Origin: Streptomyces sp. KL109B
GTDB lineage: Bacteria > Actinomycetota > Actinomycetes > Streptomycetales > Streptomycetaceae
Length of the DNA stretch: 64,000 bases
Direction: 5' to 3'
Assembly: GCF_030766935.1 (NCBI RefSeq)
Contig: NZ_JASERL010000019.1
Coordinates: 1 to 64,000 of the forward strand
The notes below the pieces were generated by a model. It did no database searches. It was given only the letters and a program-made list of their open reading frames with translations, and had not been told where the DNA came from. The translations under genes were made by a program, and so were the position numbers. Positions 26,929 through 34,721 of this stretch are shown here, in pieces. Numbering within the stretch: position 1 is the first letter of the stretch; each line of letters opens with the position of its first letter.

Positions 26929-28203
26929 GTGACCGACATCGTCGACGAGCTGAAGTGGCGTGGCCTGTGGGCCCAGTCCACTGACGAGGACGCACTGCGC
27001 AAGGCGCTCGCGGACGGTCCGGTCACGTTCTATTGCGGCTTCGACCCGACCGCCGCCTCCCTGCACGTCGGCCATCTGGTGCAGGTCCTCACCATGCGCC
27101 GGCTCCAGCAGGCGGGCCTGCGCCCGCTCGCCCTGGTCGGCGGGGCCACGGGCCAGATCGGCGACCCGCGCCCGACGGCGGAGCGCACGCTGAACGACCC
27201 GCAGACGATCAAGCTGTGGGTCGCCCGGCTGCGCTCGCAGATCGAGCCGTTCCTCGACTTCGAGGGCGAGAACGCGGCGACGATGGTGAACAACCTGGAC
27301 TGGACCGCCGGGATGTCCGCGATCGAATTCCTGCGGGACATCGGCAAGCACTTCCGGGTCAACAAGATGCTGACCAAGGACTCCGTGGCCCGCCGCCTGG
27401 AGTCCCAGGAAGGCATCAGCTACACGGAGTTCAGCTACCAGCTCCTCCAGGGCATGGACTTCCTGGAGCTGTACCGGCGCTACGGCTGCACGCTCCAGCA
27501 GGGCGGCTCGGACCAGTGGGGCAACCTGACGGCCGGCCTCGACCTGATCCACCGCCTGGAGCCGGACGCGGTGGCGCACTGCGTCGCGACGCCCCTGATG
27601 GTGAAGGCGGACGGCACCAAGTTCGGCAAGTCCGAGGGCGGCGCCATCTGGCTCGACGCCGAGATGACGACGCCGTACGCGTTCTACCAGTTCTGGCTGA
27701 ACACGGACGACCGGGACATCTCGACGTACATGCGGATCCTGTCCTTCAAGCCCCGTGAGGAGCTCGAAGAGCTGGAGAAGCAGACGGAGGAGCGCCCGCA
27801 GGCCCGTGCCGCGCAGCGCGCGCTGGCCGAGGAGCTGACGACGCTGGTGCACGGCGCCGACCAGACGGCCGCCGTGATCTCCGCGTCGAAGGCGCTGTTC
27901 GGCCAGGGCGACGGGAACCTCGCGGACCTGGACGAGGCCACGCTCGCGGCGGCCCTGTCCGAGCTGCCGAAGGCGGAGGTGACCGAACTCGGCCCGGTCG
28001 TCGACCTGTTCGCCGAGGTCGGCCTCGTCGCCAGCAAGTCGGCCGCGCGCCGCACGGTGAAGGAGGGCGGCGCCTACGTGAACAACGTGAAGGTCGCCGC
28101 CGAGGACTTCGTGCCGGGCGCCGACGAGCTGCTGCACGGCCGCTGGCTGGTGCTGCGGCGCGGCAAGAAGAACCTCGCCGCGGTGGAGGTCAAGGCCGCC
28201 TAG
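26929..28203 (+). CDS. tyrS: tyrosyl-tRNA synthetase
   Basis: The 424-residue class I synthetase charges tRNA-Tyr. The HIGH motif is HVGH (46-49), preceded by FYCGFDPTA; the KMSKS equivalent is KFGKS in the middle third; and the C-terminal 65 residues form an S4-like RNA-binding domain (VASKSAARRTVKEGGAYVNN). GTG 26929 follows AAGGAGA by about 11 nt. The gene ends at a 56-bp palindrome. No T-box leader is seen in the 90-bp gap after tldE. Confidence 0.95.
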   Translation: MTDIVDELKWRGLWAQSTDEDALRKALADGPVTFYCGFDPTAASLHVGHLVQVLTMRRLQQAGLRPLALVGGATGQIGDPRPTAERTLNDPQTIKLWVARLRSQIEPFLDFEGENAATMVNNLDWTAGMSAIEFLRDIGKHFRVNKMLTKDSVARRLESQEGISYTEFSYQLLQGMDFLELYRRYGCTLQQGGSDQWGNLTAGLDLIHRLEPDAVAHCVATPLMVKADGTKFGKSEGGAIWLDAEMTTPYAFYQFWLNTDDRDISTYMRILSFKPREELEELEKQTEERPQARAAQRALAEELTTLVHGADQTAAVISASKALFGQGDGNLADLDEATLAAALSELPKAEVTELGPVVDLFAEVGLVASKSAARRTVKEGGAYVNNVKVAAEDFVPGADELLHGRWLVLRRGKKNLAAVEVKAA

Positions 28204-28220
28204 GGGCTGCCGCCCCGCCG

Positions 28221-28276
28221 AACGACGTAGGAGGGCCCCGGAACCGCGCGCGGTTCCGGGGCCCTCCTACGTCGTT
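28221..28276. terminator. 56-bp perfect palindrome, terminator of tyrS and the GlsB gene
   Basis: Arms of 26 bp (28221-28246 and 28251-28276) surround CGCG, itself symmetrical, so all 56 bp form one perfect palindrome between convergent genes. It begins 18 bp after the tyrS stop and ends 2 bp before the stop of the opposing gene. Confidence 0.85.
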
Positions 28277-28277
28277 C

Positions 28278-28553
28278 CTACGCCTGCTTCTTGTTCCCGC
28301 GCAGTGCTGCCCACGCCATGTCGCCCACCGCGACCACCACCACCGCGCCGATCAGCTGCAACAGGTGCCGGGTCCAGTCGATGCCCCGGGTGTCGTTGAC
28401 GCCGAGACCGGTGGCCGCCCAGTTGCCCAGGACGCTGCCGATGATGCCGAAGACCGTCGTCAGCCACAGTGGGATCTGCTGCTTGCCCGGCAGGATCGCC
28501 TTAGCGATCAGGCCAAGCACAAAGCCCACGATGATCGCCCACAACCAGCTCAT
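28278..28553 (-). CDS. GlsB/YeaQ/YmgE family membrane protein
   Basis: The 91-residue protein has three membrane helices and the family pattern of repeated small residues (GLIAKAILPGKQ, FGIIGSVLGNWAA). It belongs to the transglycosylase-associated / GlsB group of stress-linked inner-membrane proteins of unknown action. ATG 28553 follows GAGGAGAGG. The usual Asp/Gly GlsB pattern is present, so it seems intact. Confidence 0.85.
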   Translation of the reverse strand: MSWLWAIIVGFVLGLIAKAILPGKQQIPLWLTTVFGIIGSVLGNWAATGLGVNDTRGIDWTRHLLQLIGAVVVVAVGDMAWAALRGNKKQA

Positions 28554-28776
28554 GTCGTCGCCTCTCCTCGGTGCGGGGACTCGCATCGGCCGCCCGTGCG
28601 ATCAGTGTCACCGCGTACGCCATACGGCGCATGTCGGACAGCTCCGTACGTGCTATGGCGCAGGAACCGCTCCAGGTCAGGCCCGCCCCCGGTCTCGTAG
28701 CCGACGCATGGCGGGCGTACCGTGGGTCGGGTCCGGTCCGGGGAGAGTCCGGCGAGCTGGCGGGTGGTGGAATGTG

Positions 28777-29127
28777 ATGCGGAAGCGCAAGGACAGCGGT
28801 GGAGCAGAGGTTTTCCGGATCACGGGGGCCCGGCAGGGGCTCGCCGCCGATGTTCGCGGCCGGCAGCGCCGGTACATCATCTCGATGTCGATCCGCACCA
28901 TTTCGGTGATCCTCACGGCAGTGCTGTGGAACGTGGAGCGGCACGTCGCCATCGTGACGCTCGTCCTCGGGGCCCTGCTCCCCTACGTCGCCGTGGTCTT
29001 CGCCAACGCGGGCCGGGAGAACGCGCCCTCGCTGCCGTCGACCTTCGTGCCCGCGCCCTCACGCCCCATGATCGCGCCGGTCCCGTCCGCCGATTCCGCG
29101 GAATCCGCGCCGGAGGACCGGGGCTGA
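28777..29127 (+). CDS. DUF3099 family membrane protein
   Basis: The 116-residue protein has a basic N-terminus, the RGRQRRYIISMSIRT segment and two closely spaced membrane helices (about 35-78), then a Pro/Ser/Ala-rich tail. This is the actinobacterial DUF3099 pattern. ATG 28777 has only a weak GGTGG-type site upstream, and GTG 28774 is an alternative. Function is unknown. It is divergent from the GlsB gene. Confidence 0.8.
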   Translation: MRKRKDSGGAEVFRITGARQGLAADVRGRQRRYIISMSIRTISVILTAVLWNVERHVAIVTLVLGALLPYVAVVFANAGRENAPSLPSTFVPAPSRPMIAPVPSADSAESAPEDRG

Positions 29128-29229
29128 GCGACGGCCGTCCACGGCACACAATCGGTCGACAAAGCTCAAGAAAAGCTCAGATCAATCATGTAGTTCCGGT
29201 GCCGGGCAGCGGGTACCCCGTGACATACT

Positions 29230-29304
29230 TCGTAGGCGCTCCGCATCCCCCGTCGGAGCGACGGACCGACGCCGGGCAGCTCCCCCCGTGGCTGCTCGGC
29301 GTCG
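29230..29304 (+). ncRNA. 6C RNA
   Basis: Two consecutive hairpins each present a C-run in the loop. Hairpin 1 has arms 29237-29243 and 29254-29260 with loop CATCCCCCGT; hairpin 2 has arms 29268-29280 and 29291-29303 (one G-U) with loop TCCCCCCGTG. This is the defining structure of the actinobacterial 6C small RNA, which represses targets in mycobacteria by pairing of the C-rich loops with G-rich mRNA. It lies in a 252-bp intergenic region after the DUF3099 gene. Strand is inferred from the C-rich loops; exact ends are not visible. Confidence 0.75.
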
Positions 29305-29379
29305 CCATTTCCCGGGGCTTTCTCCGGGGCTTTTCCCGGTCGCTTCCAGGGCGTTTTCCGGTGCGTTTAAGGTTGACGC

Positions 29380-29643
29380 GTGAACCTCGCGAACCTCTCC
29401 GGACCGTCGCCCGAAACTCCCCAGTGCTCGGCCAAGGGCTGTCGCGCCGACGCGGTGTGGGTACTCGCGTGGAACAACCCGAAGCTGCACACGCCGGAGC
29501 GCCGCAAGACGTGGCTGGCGTGCGACGAGCACCGCGAGCACCTGGCCAAGTTCCTTGGCGTACGCGGCTTCTTGAAGGACGTCGTGTCGCTGGCGGAGTG
29601 GGAGACGCACGACGACGACCGGGGCGACCGCGGCGGCCAGTAG
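29380..29643 (+). CDS. small conserved Cys/His protein
   Basis: The 87-residue protein has Cys16, Cys21, Cys48 and His52/His55 spaced like a small zinc site (CSAKGC ... CDEHREH), a Trp-rich middle, and an acidic Asp/Arg tail. Homologues in Streptomyces are often labelled acetone carboxylase, which I regard as a wrong transfer because it is far too short. GTG 29380 has AAGG about 8 nt upstream. It is convergent with moaA, with one base between stops. Confidence 0.7.
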   Translation: MNLANLSGPSPETPQCSAKGCRADAVWVLAWNNPKLHTPERRKTWLACDEHREHLAKFLGVRGFLKDVVSLAEWETHDDDRGDRGGQ

Positions 29644-29644
29644 G

Positions 29645-30634
29645 TCAGCCGCCGATCGCCGACATCGGGCGGTCCGGCTGCAGGAACGACGGGTCGTCGA
29701 GGCCGGAGCCCGCCTTCTTGCCCCACATGGCGACCTTCCATATGCGGGCCACCTCCTCGTCCGGCGCGTCCGAGCGCAGGGCGGCCCGCAGGTCCGTCTC
29801 CTCGCGGGCGAACAGGCACGTGCGCACCTGGCCGTCGGCCGTGAGGCGCGTACGGTCGCAGGCCCGGCAGAACGGGCGGGTCACGGAGGCGATTACGCCG
29901 ACGCGGTGCGGTCCCCCGTCCACGACCCAGCGCTCGGCGGGCGCGGAGCCCCGCTCGCCCTCGCCCTCCGGCGTCAGCTCGAAGCGCGTACGCAGCGAGG
30001 CCAGGATGTCGCCCGCGGTGATCATGCCCTCGCGCTTCCAGCCGTGCTGGGCGTCGAGCGGCATCTGCTCGATGAAGCGCAGTTCGTAGGCGTGCTCGAC
30101 GGCCCAGGCGAGCAGCTCGGGGGCCTCGTCCTCGTTGAGACCCGGCATCAGGACCGAGTTCACCTTCACCGGGGTCAGGCCCGCGTCGCGCGCGGCTTCG
30201 AGGCCCTCGATGACGTCCTTGTGGCGGTCGCGGCGGGTGAGGGTCTTGAAGACGTCGGGGCGGAGGGTGTCCAGCGAGACGTTCACCCGGTCCAGGCCCG
30301 CTTCCTTGAGCGCCGCCGCCGTGCGCTTCAGCCCGATCCCGTTCGTCGTGAGCGACATCTTCGGGCGGTGCTCCAGGGCGGCGACCCGCTCGACGATGCC
30401 GACCAGGCCGGGGCGGAGCAGGGGCTCGCCGCCGGTGAAGCGGACGTCCGTGACACCGAGATCGGTGACGGCGATGCGGATGAGGCGGACGATCTCGTCG
30501 TCCGTCAGCAGGTCCGGCTTGGCCAGCCACTGCAGGCCCTCTTCGGGCATGCAGTACGTACACCGCAGATTGCACCGGTCGGTCAGCGAGACCCGCAGGT
30601 CGGTTGCCACTCGGCCGTATGTGTCGATGAGCAC
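29645..30634 (-). CDS. moaA: GTP 3',8-cyclase MoaA
   Basis: The 329-residue radical-SAM enzyme starts molybdenum-cofactor synthesis by rearranging GTP. The SAM cluster ligands are Cys21, Cys25 and Cys28 (RCNLRCTYC); the second cluster uses Cys256, Cys259 and Cys273 (FCRACDRTR ... TCLF). The C-terminus ends in GG, as required for activity. The TGGEPLL motif (67-73) contacts SAM. It stands alone; other moa genes are not in the window. Confidence 0.95.
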   Translation of the reverse strand: MLIDTYGRVATDLRVSLTDRCNLRCTYCMPEEGLQWLAKPDLLTDDEIVRLIRIAVTDLGVTDVRFTGGEPLLRPGLVGIVERVAALEHRPKMSLTTNGIGLKRTAAALKEAGLDRVNVSLDTLRPDVFKTLTRRDRHKDVIEGLEAARDAGLTPVKVNSVLMPGLNEDEAPELLAWAVEHAYELRFIEQMPLDAQHGWKREGMITAGDILASLRTRFELTPEGEGERGSAPAERWVVDGGPHRVGVIASVTRPFCRACDRTRLTADGQVRTCLFAREETDLRAALRSDAPDEEVARIWKVAMWGKKAGSGLDDPSFLQPDRPMSAIGG

Positions 30635-30723
30635 GTGGGCCCCCTCCCTCGGCGTATTTCTTACCTACTGATCCCGAGCCTACGTGACGGGTCTGACAGC
30701 GGCAGGGGCGCGAACCGACGAGC

Positions 30724-30769
30724 GTGCCGTGCCCCGCGTCGTAGATCCCTACGACGCGGGGCACGGCAC
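30724..30769. terminator. long hairpin terminator after the acetate symporter
   Basis: Perfect 21-bp arms (30724-30744 and 30749-30769) with a 4-nt loop lie 16 bp beyond the symporter stop and 90 bp upstream of moaA. Confidence 0.85.
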
Positions 30770-30785
30770 AGCGCGTACTACGAGG

Positions 30786-32420
30786 TCAGTGGGCCCCTGT
30801 GCCGGTCAGGGAGCGCACCTCCAGCTCCGCGTACTTGCCCTTGTCGGCCTTCTCCTTGGCGACGTACGTGCCGATGATGCCGAGCAGGAAGCCGACCGGG
30901 ATCGAGATGATGCCGGGGTTCTCCAGCGGGAACCAGTGGAAGTCGACGCCCTTGAACATCGAGGTCTTCGGGTTGCCCGAGACGACGGGCGAGAAGAGCA
31001 CCAGGAAGACCGCGGTGAACAGGCCGCCGTAGATCGACCACAGCGCGCCGTTGGTGTTGAACCGCTTCCAGAAGAGCGAGTACAGGATCGTCGGCAGGTT
31101 CGCGGAGGCCGCGACCGCGAAGGCGAGGGCCACCAGGCCCGCCACGTTCAGGTCGCGGGCGAGCGCGCCGAGGGCGATCGAGATGATGCCGATGAAGACG
31201 GTGGCCCAGCGGGCCGCCTTCATCTCGTCCTTCTCGGAGGCCTGGCCCTTCTTGATGACGTTCGCGTAGATGTCGTGCGCGAACGAGGAGGACGAGGCGA
31301 GGGTGAGGCCCGCGACGACCGCGAGGATCGTGGCGAAGGCGACCGCCGAGATGGAGGCGAGCAGGATGGCGCCCCAGTTGGAGTCGACGCCGCCGAGATG
31401 CAGTGCCAGTAGCGGCGCCGCCGTGTTGCCCGCCGGATTGGAGGCGATGATCTCGTCCGGCTTGATGAGGGCGGCGGCGCCGAAGCCGAGGGCGATCGTC
31501 ATCAGGTAGAAGGCGCCGATGATGCCGATGGCCCAGTTGACCGACTTACGGGCGGCCTTGGCGGTCGGCACCGTGTAGAAGCGGATCAGGATGTGCGGCA
31601 GTCCGGCCGTGCCGAGGACGAGCGCGATGCCGAGCGAGATGAAGTCGATCTTCGACGTGGACGTGAGGCCGTACTTGAGACCCGGCTCCAGGAACGGCGA
31701 GCCCTTGCCGCTGTTCTCGGCGGCCGTGCCGAGCAGGTCCGAGACGTTGAAGTCGAACTTCAGCAGCACCAGGAAGGTGAGGAGGATGGCGCCCGCGATC
31801 AGCAGGACCGCCTTGACCATCTGCACCCAGGTGGTGCCCTTCATGCCGCCGATGGTGACGTACACGATCATCAGGACGCCGACGAGGGCGACGATGCCGA
31901 TCTTGCCCGCGTCGTCGGTGATGCCGAGCAGCAGCGAGACGAGGACGCCCGCGCCCGCCATCTGCGCGAGCAGGTAGAAGATCGAGACGACGATCGTCGA
32001 GGCGCCGGCCGCCGTGCGCACCGGGCGCTGGCGCATCCGGTAGGCGAGCACGTCGCCCATCGTGTAGCGGCCGGAGTTGCGCAGCGGTTCGGCGACCAGG
32101 AGCAGGGCGACGAGCCAGGCGACCAGGAAGCCGATCGAGTAGAGGAAGCCGTCGTAGCCGAAGAGGGCGATGGCGCCCGCGATGCCGAGGAACGACGCGG
32201 CGGACATGTAGTCGCCGGACACCGCGAGGCCGTTCTGGAAGCCGGTGAACTGGCGGCCGCCCGCGTAGAAGTCGGCGGCGTCCTTGGTCTGGCGGCCCGC
32301 CCAGATGGTGATGACGAGGGTCGCGAGGACGAACACCGCGAACAGGCTGATGATCAGCGGCCGGTGCTCGCTGGCGTCGCCGGCGGCGGCCAGGGGGAGT
32401 TGTGACATCACGGGGCTCAT
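30786..32420 (-). CDS. sodium:solute symporter, ActP-like cation acetate symporter
   Basis: The 544-residue protein has about 13 membrane helices and SSS-family sequence: RQTKDAADFYAGGRQFTGFQNGLAVSGDYMSAASFLG near the N-terminus and GTAGLPHILIRFYTV in the middle are typical of ActP. ATG 32420 overlaps the DUF485 stop (ATGA), the same yjcH-actP coupling known from E. coli. It takes up acetate or other short monocarboxylates with sodium or protons. The CRP-like palindrome upstream of the operon suggests carbon-source control. Confidence 0.9.
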   Translation of the reverse strand: MSPVMSQLPLAAAGDASEHRPLIISLFAVFVLATLVITIWAGRQTKDAADFYAGGRQFTGFQNGLAVSGDYMSAASFLGIAGAIALFGYDGFLYSIGFLVAWLVALLLVAEPLRNSGRYTMGDVLAYRMRQRPVRTAAGASTIVVSIFYLLAQMAGAGVLVSLLLGITDDAGKIGIVALVGVLMIVYVTIGGMKGTTWVQMVKAVLLIAGAILLTFLVLLKFDFNVSDLLGTAAENSGKGSPFLEPGLKYGLTSTSKIDFISLGIALVLGTAGLPHILIRFYTVPTAKAARKSVNWAIGIIGAFYLMTIALGFGAAALIKPDEIIASNPAGNTAAPLLALHLGGVDSNWGAILLASISAVAFATILAVVAGLTLASSSSFAHDIYANVIKKGQASEKDEMKAARWATVFIGIISIALGALARDLNVAGLVALAFAVAASANLPTILYSLFWKRFNTNGALWSIYGGLFTAVFLVLFSPVVSGNPKTSMFKGVDFHWFPLENPGIISIPVGFLLGIIGTYVAKEKADKGKYAELEVRSLTGTGAH

Positions 32421-32785
32421 GCGCCGCCCTCCATACGGGACTTGATGGCCTCGGCCTTGGGGTCGAGCTTCGCGGCGGCGTGCCGCGAGTACCACCAGGC
32501 GATGAGGAACGTGGTCAGGAACTGGGCGAGCCCGAGGACGAGGGCGACGTTGATGTTGCCGAAGAGCTTGGTGCCCATGAAGTCGCCCGCGTAGTTCGAC
32601 AGCAGCACGTACACGAGGTACCAGGCGATGAACGCGATGGTCAGCGGGAACGCGAACGAGCGGTGCGCGTGGCGCAGTTCACCGAACTCCGCGCTCTCCT
32701 GCACCTCGATGAACTCCTCGGTGGAGGGCAGTGCGCGCCCGTCGTCCGGGCTGCCCTTCTGCGGTGGTGGTGCGTCGGTGGCCAC
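32417..32785 (-). CDS. DUF485 domain membrane protein (YjcH-like)
   Basis: The 122-residue protein has two membrane helices (about 48-68 and 82-100) and the RHAHRSFAFPLTIAF signature of DUF485. It precedes and overlaps the ActP-like gene by 4 nt, as yjcH does in E. coli, and is probably an accessory subunit. An N-terminal acidic, Pro-rich stretch is cytoplasmic. Confidence 0.9.
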   Translation of the reverse strand: MATDAPPPQKGSPDDGRALPSTEEFIEVQESAEFGELRHAHRSFAFPLTIAFIAWYLVYVLLSNYAGDFMGTKLFGNINVALVLGLAQFLTTFLIAWWYSRHAAAKLDPKAEAIKSRMEGGA

Positions 32786-32824
32786 GGACTCTCCTCGCGA
32801 ATGGGTGCTGTCTCTCGAACGTCG

Positions 32825-32842
32825 ACGTGATCTGGATCACGT
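32825..32842. promoter_or_regulatory. CRP/FNR-type palindrome upstream of the DUF485-actP operon
   Basis: The 18-bp palindrome ACGTGATCTGGATCACGT contains GTGA-N6-TCAC, the core of CRP/GlxR sites, with its nearer end 40 bp before the DUF485 start. Position allows it to overlap the promoter. Binding by Streptomyces Crp is inferred. Confidence 0.55.
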
Positions 32843-33053
32843 GGGTCGGGTCGCGATGGTAGAGCGCCCCGATCTCCTGCACAACGGCACGGGAGCGACC
32901 GCATGGAGGTTCAACTCGCCCTGTTTCTTTCGGAACTCGTTGATGACCTGCGATGTGAGGGATACGTTCACTGCGCACCACGCGTCATGTACCTGCCCGG
33001 CAGCCACTCGTGACCCGGGCATTTCCAGCAACGACGGATGATGTGGAGATCCC

Positions 33054-34589
33054 ATGGCTCATCTGCCCGGCAGACGCCGGCTGGCCCTCGCCCTGCCGAT
33101 CGGTGTCGCACTGACGGCATCCTTCGGCTTCCTGCCGTCCGCGGCCGCCGCCCCCGCGGTCGACTCCCCCGCGGTCACGGCCAGTTCGGCCGCCGCGGAC
33201 TCCTCGCTCGCCTACGTGGTGAACACGAGCGGCACCGACGCCCGCACGATCTCCTCGGTGTCGAAGGCGATATCCGCGGCCGGCGGCTCCGTCGTCGCCA
33301 CGTACGCGAAGATCGGCGTCTTCGTCGTGCACTCCGCGAACCCGGACTTCGGCAAGCAGATACGCGCCGCGAAGGGCGTCGCCACGGCCGGCGCGACCCG
33401 CACCGCGCCGCTCAGCCTCGCGGGCACCACGGACGAGGGCGCCGCGCAGAAGCTGTCCGCGGCGGACGCCAAGTCCGTGGCCGCGAAGGCGACTTCGGAC
33501 CAGGAGCCGCTCGAGGCGGACCAGTGGGACCTGCGGGCGATGGGCGCCGACAAGGCCGCGAAGATCAACCCCGGCAGCCGGAACGTCACGGTCGGCGTCA
33601 TCGACACCGGCGTCGACGACACCCACCCGGACCTCGCCCCGAACTTCTCCGCCTCGCAGTCCGCGAACTGTGTGGGCGGCAAGGCGGACACCTCGCCGGG
33701 CGCCTGGCGGCCCGCGAACCCGGACCACTACCACGGCACGCACGTCGCCGGTGAGATCGCCGCCGCGCGCAACGGTGTCGGCGTCGCCGGTGTCGCGCCC
33801 GGCGTGAAGGTCGCGGGCATCAAGGTGGCCGACCCGGCCAGCGAGCTGTTCTACCCGGAGAGCGTCGTGTGCGCCTTCGTGTTCGCGGCCGACCACGGCA
33901 TCGAGGTCACCAACAACAGCTACTACGTGGACCCGTGGCTCTACAACTGCATGGACGACCCCGACCAGCGGGCCATCGTCGACGCGGTGAACCGCGCGCA
34001 GCTCTACGCGCGTGGGAAGGGCACGCTGAACCTGGCGTCCGCGGGCAACTCCAACCACGACCTCGACTCCGACGCGATCGTGGACGACTCCAGCCCCGAC
34101 GACTCGACGCCGGTCACCCGCACCATCGACCCGCACAGCTGCTTCGACGTCCCGACGCAGCTGCCGGGCGTCGTCACGGTCAGCGCGACGGGCGTGAACA
34201 AGGCGAAGGCGTACTACTCGACGTACGGCAACGGCGTCATCGACATCGCGGCGCCCGGCGGGGACAAGTACCAGATCCCGGCCGACACTCCGTCGAAGAA
34301 CGGGCGCATCCTGTCGACGATGCCGGGCGGCCAGTACGGCTGGCTGCAGGGCACGTCGATGGCCTCGCCGCACGCCGCGGGCGTCGCCGCGCTCCTCAAG
34401 TCGACGCATCCGAAGGCCACTCCGGCGCAGCTGCAGGCCCTCATGAAGGCGCAGGCCGACGAGGAGGTCTGCCCGACCTCGTACGACGGTGACGGCGACG
34501 GCAAGGTCGACGCGGTCTGCGAGGGCGGCGAGCAGCGCAACGGCTTCTACGGGTACGGGATCGTCGACGCCCTGAAGGCCGTCAAGTAA
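33054..34589 (+). CDS. secreted S8 family serine peptidase (subtilisin-like)
   Basis: The 511-residue preproenzyme has a signal peptide (to about residue 33, ending AAA), a propeptide-like region (about 50-150) and an S8 domain with the triad Asp184 (IDTGVDDTHP), His227 (HGTHVAG) and Ser435 (GTSMASPHAAG). Four cysteines may form two disulphides. A small Asp/Gly stretch near the C-terminus (DGDGDGKVD, about 480) looks like a calcium loop. It should be a secreted protease. No sortase or membrane anchor is seen. The gene is monocistronic and ends before a hairpin terminator. Confidence 0.9.
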   Translation: MAHLPGRRRLALALPIGVALTASFGFLPSAAAAPAVDSPAVTASSAAADSSLAYVVNTSGTDARTISSVSKAISAAGGSVVATYAKIGVFVVHSANPDFGKQIRAAKGVATAGATRTAPLSLAGTTDEGAAQKLSAADAKSVAAKATSDQEPLEADQWDLRAMGADKAAKINPGSRNVTVGVIDTGVDDTHPDLAPNFSASQSANCVGGKADTSPGAWRPANPDHYHGTHVAGEIAAARNGVGVAGVAPGVKVAGIKVADPASELFYPESVVCAFVFAADHGIEVTNNSYYVDPWLYNCMDDPDQRAIVDAVNRAQLYARGKGTLNLASAGNSNHDLDSDAIVDDSSPDDSTPVTRTIDPHSCFDVPTQLPGVVTVSATGVNKAKAYYSTYGNGVIDIAAPGGDKYQIPADTPSKNGRILSTMPGGQYGWLQGTSMASPHAAGVAALLKSTHPKATPAQLQALMKAQADEEVCPTSYDGDGDGKVDAVCEGGEQRNGFYGYGIVDALKAVK

Positions 34590-34638
34590 CCCGTGAGGGC
34601 CGTCAACTAGCCCACACCGTACGAACCTGGTGGGTTGA

Positions 34639-34674
34639 GGAGAGGCCGGGTGGCGCAGGCCACCCGGCCTCTCC
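34639..34674. terminator. hairpin terminator after the subtilase gene
   Basis: Perfect 15-bp arms (34639-34653 and 34660-34674) with a 6-nt loop lie 50 bp past the subtilase stop. Confidence 0.8.
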
Positions 34675-34721
34675 GTGCGCCGCTCGTGTGCCGGAGCCAA
34701 CCCCTGCGCGATAGTGCGGAC

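Noticed and set aside
29380..29643. Acetone carboxylase
   Set aside because: Common label for homologues, but 87 residues with a Cys/His cluster cannot be that enzyme.
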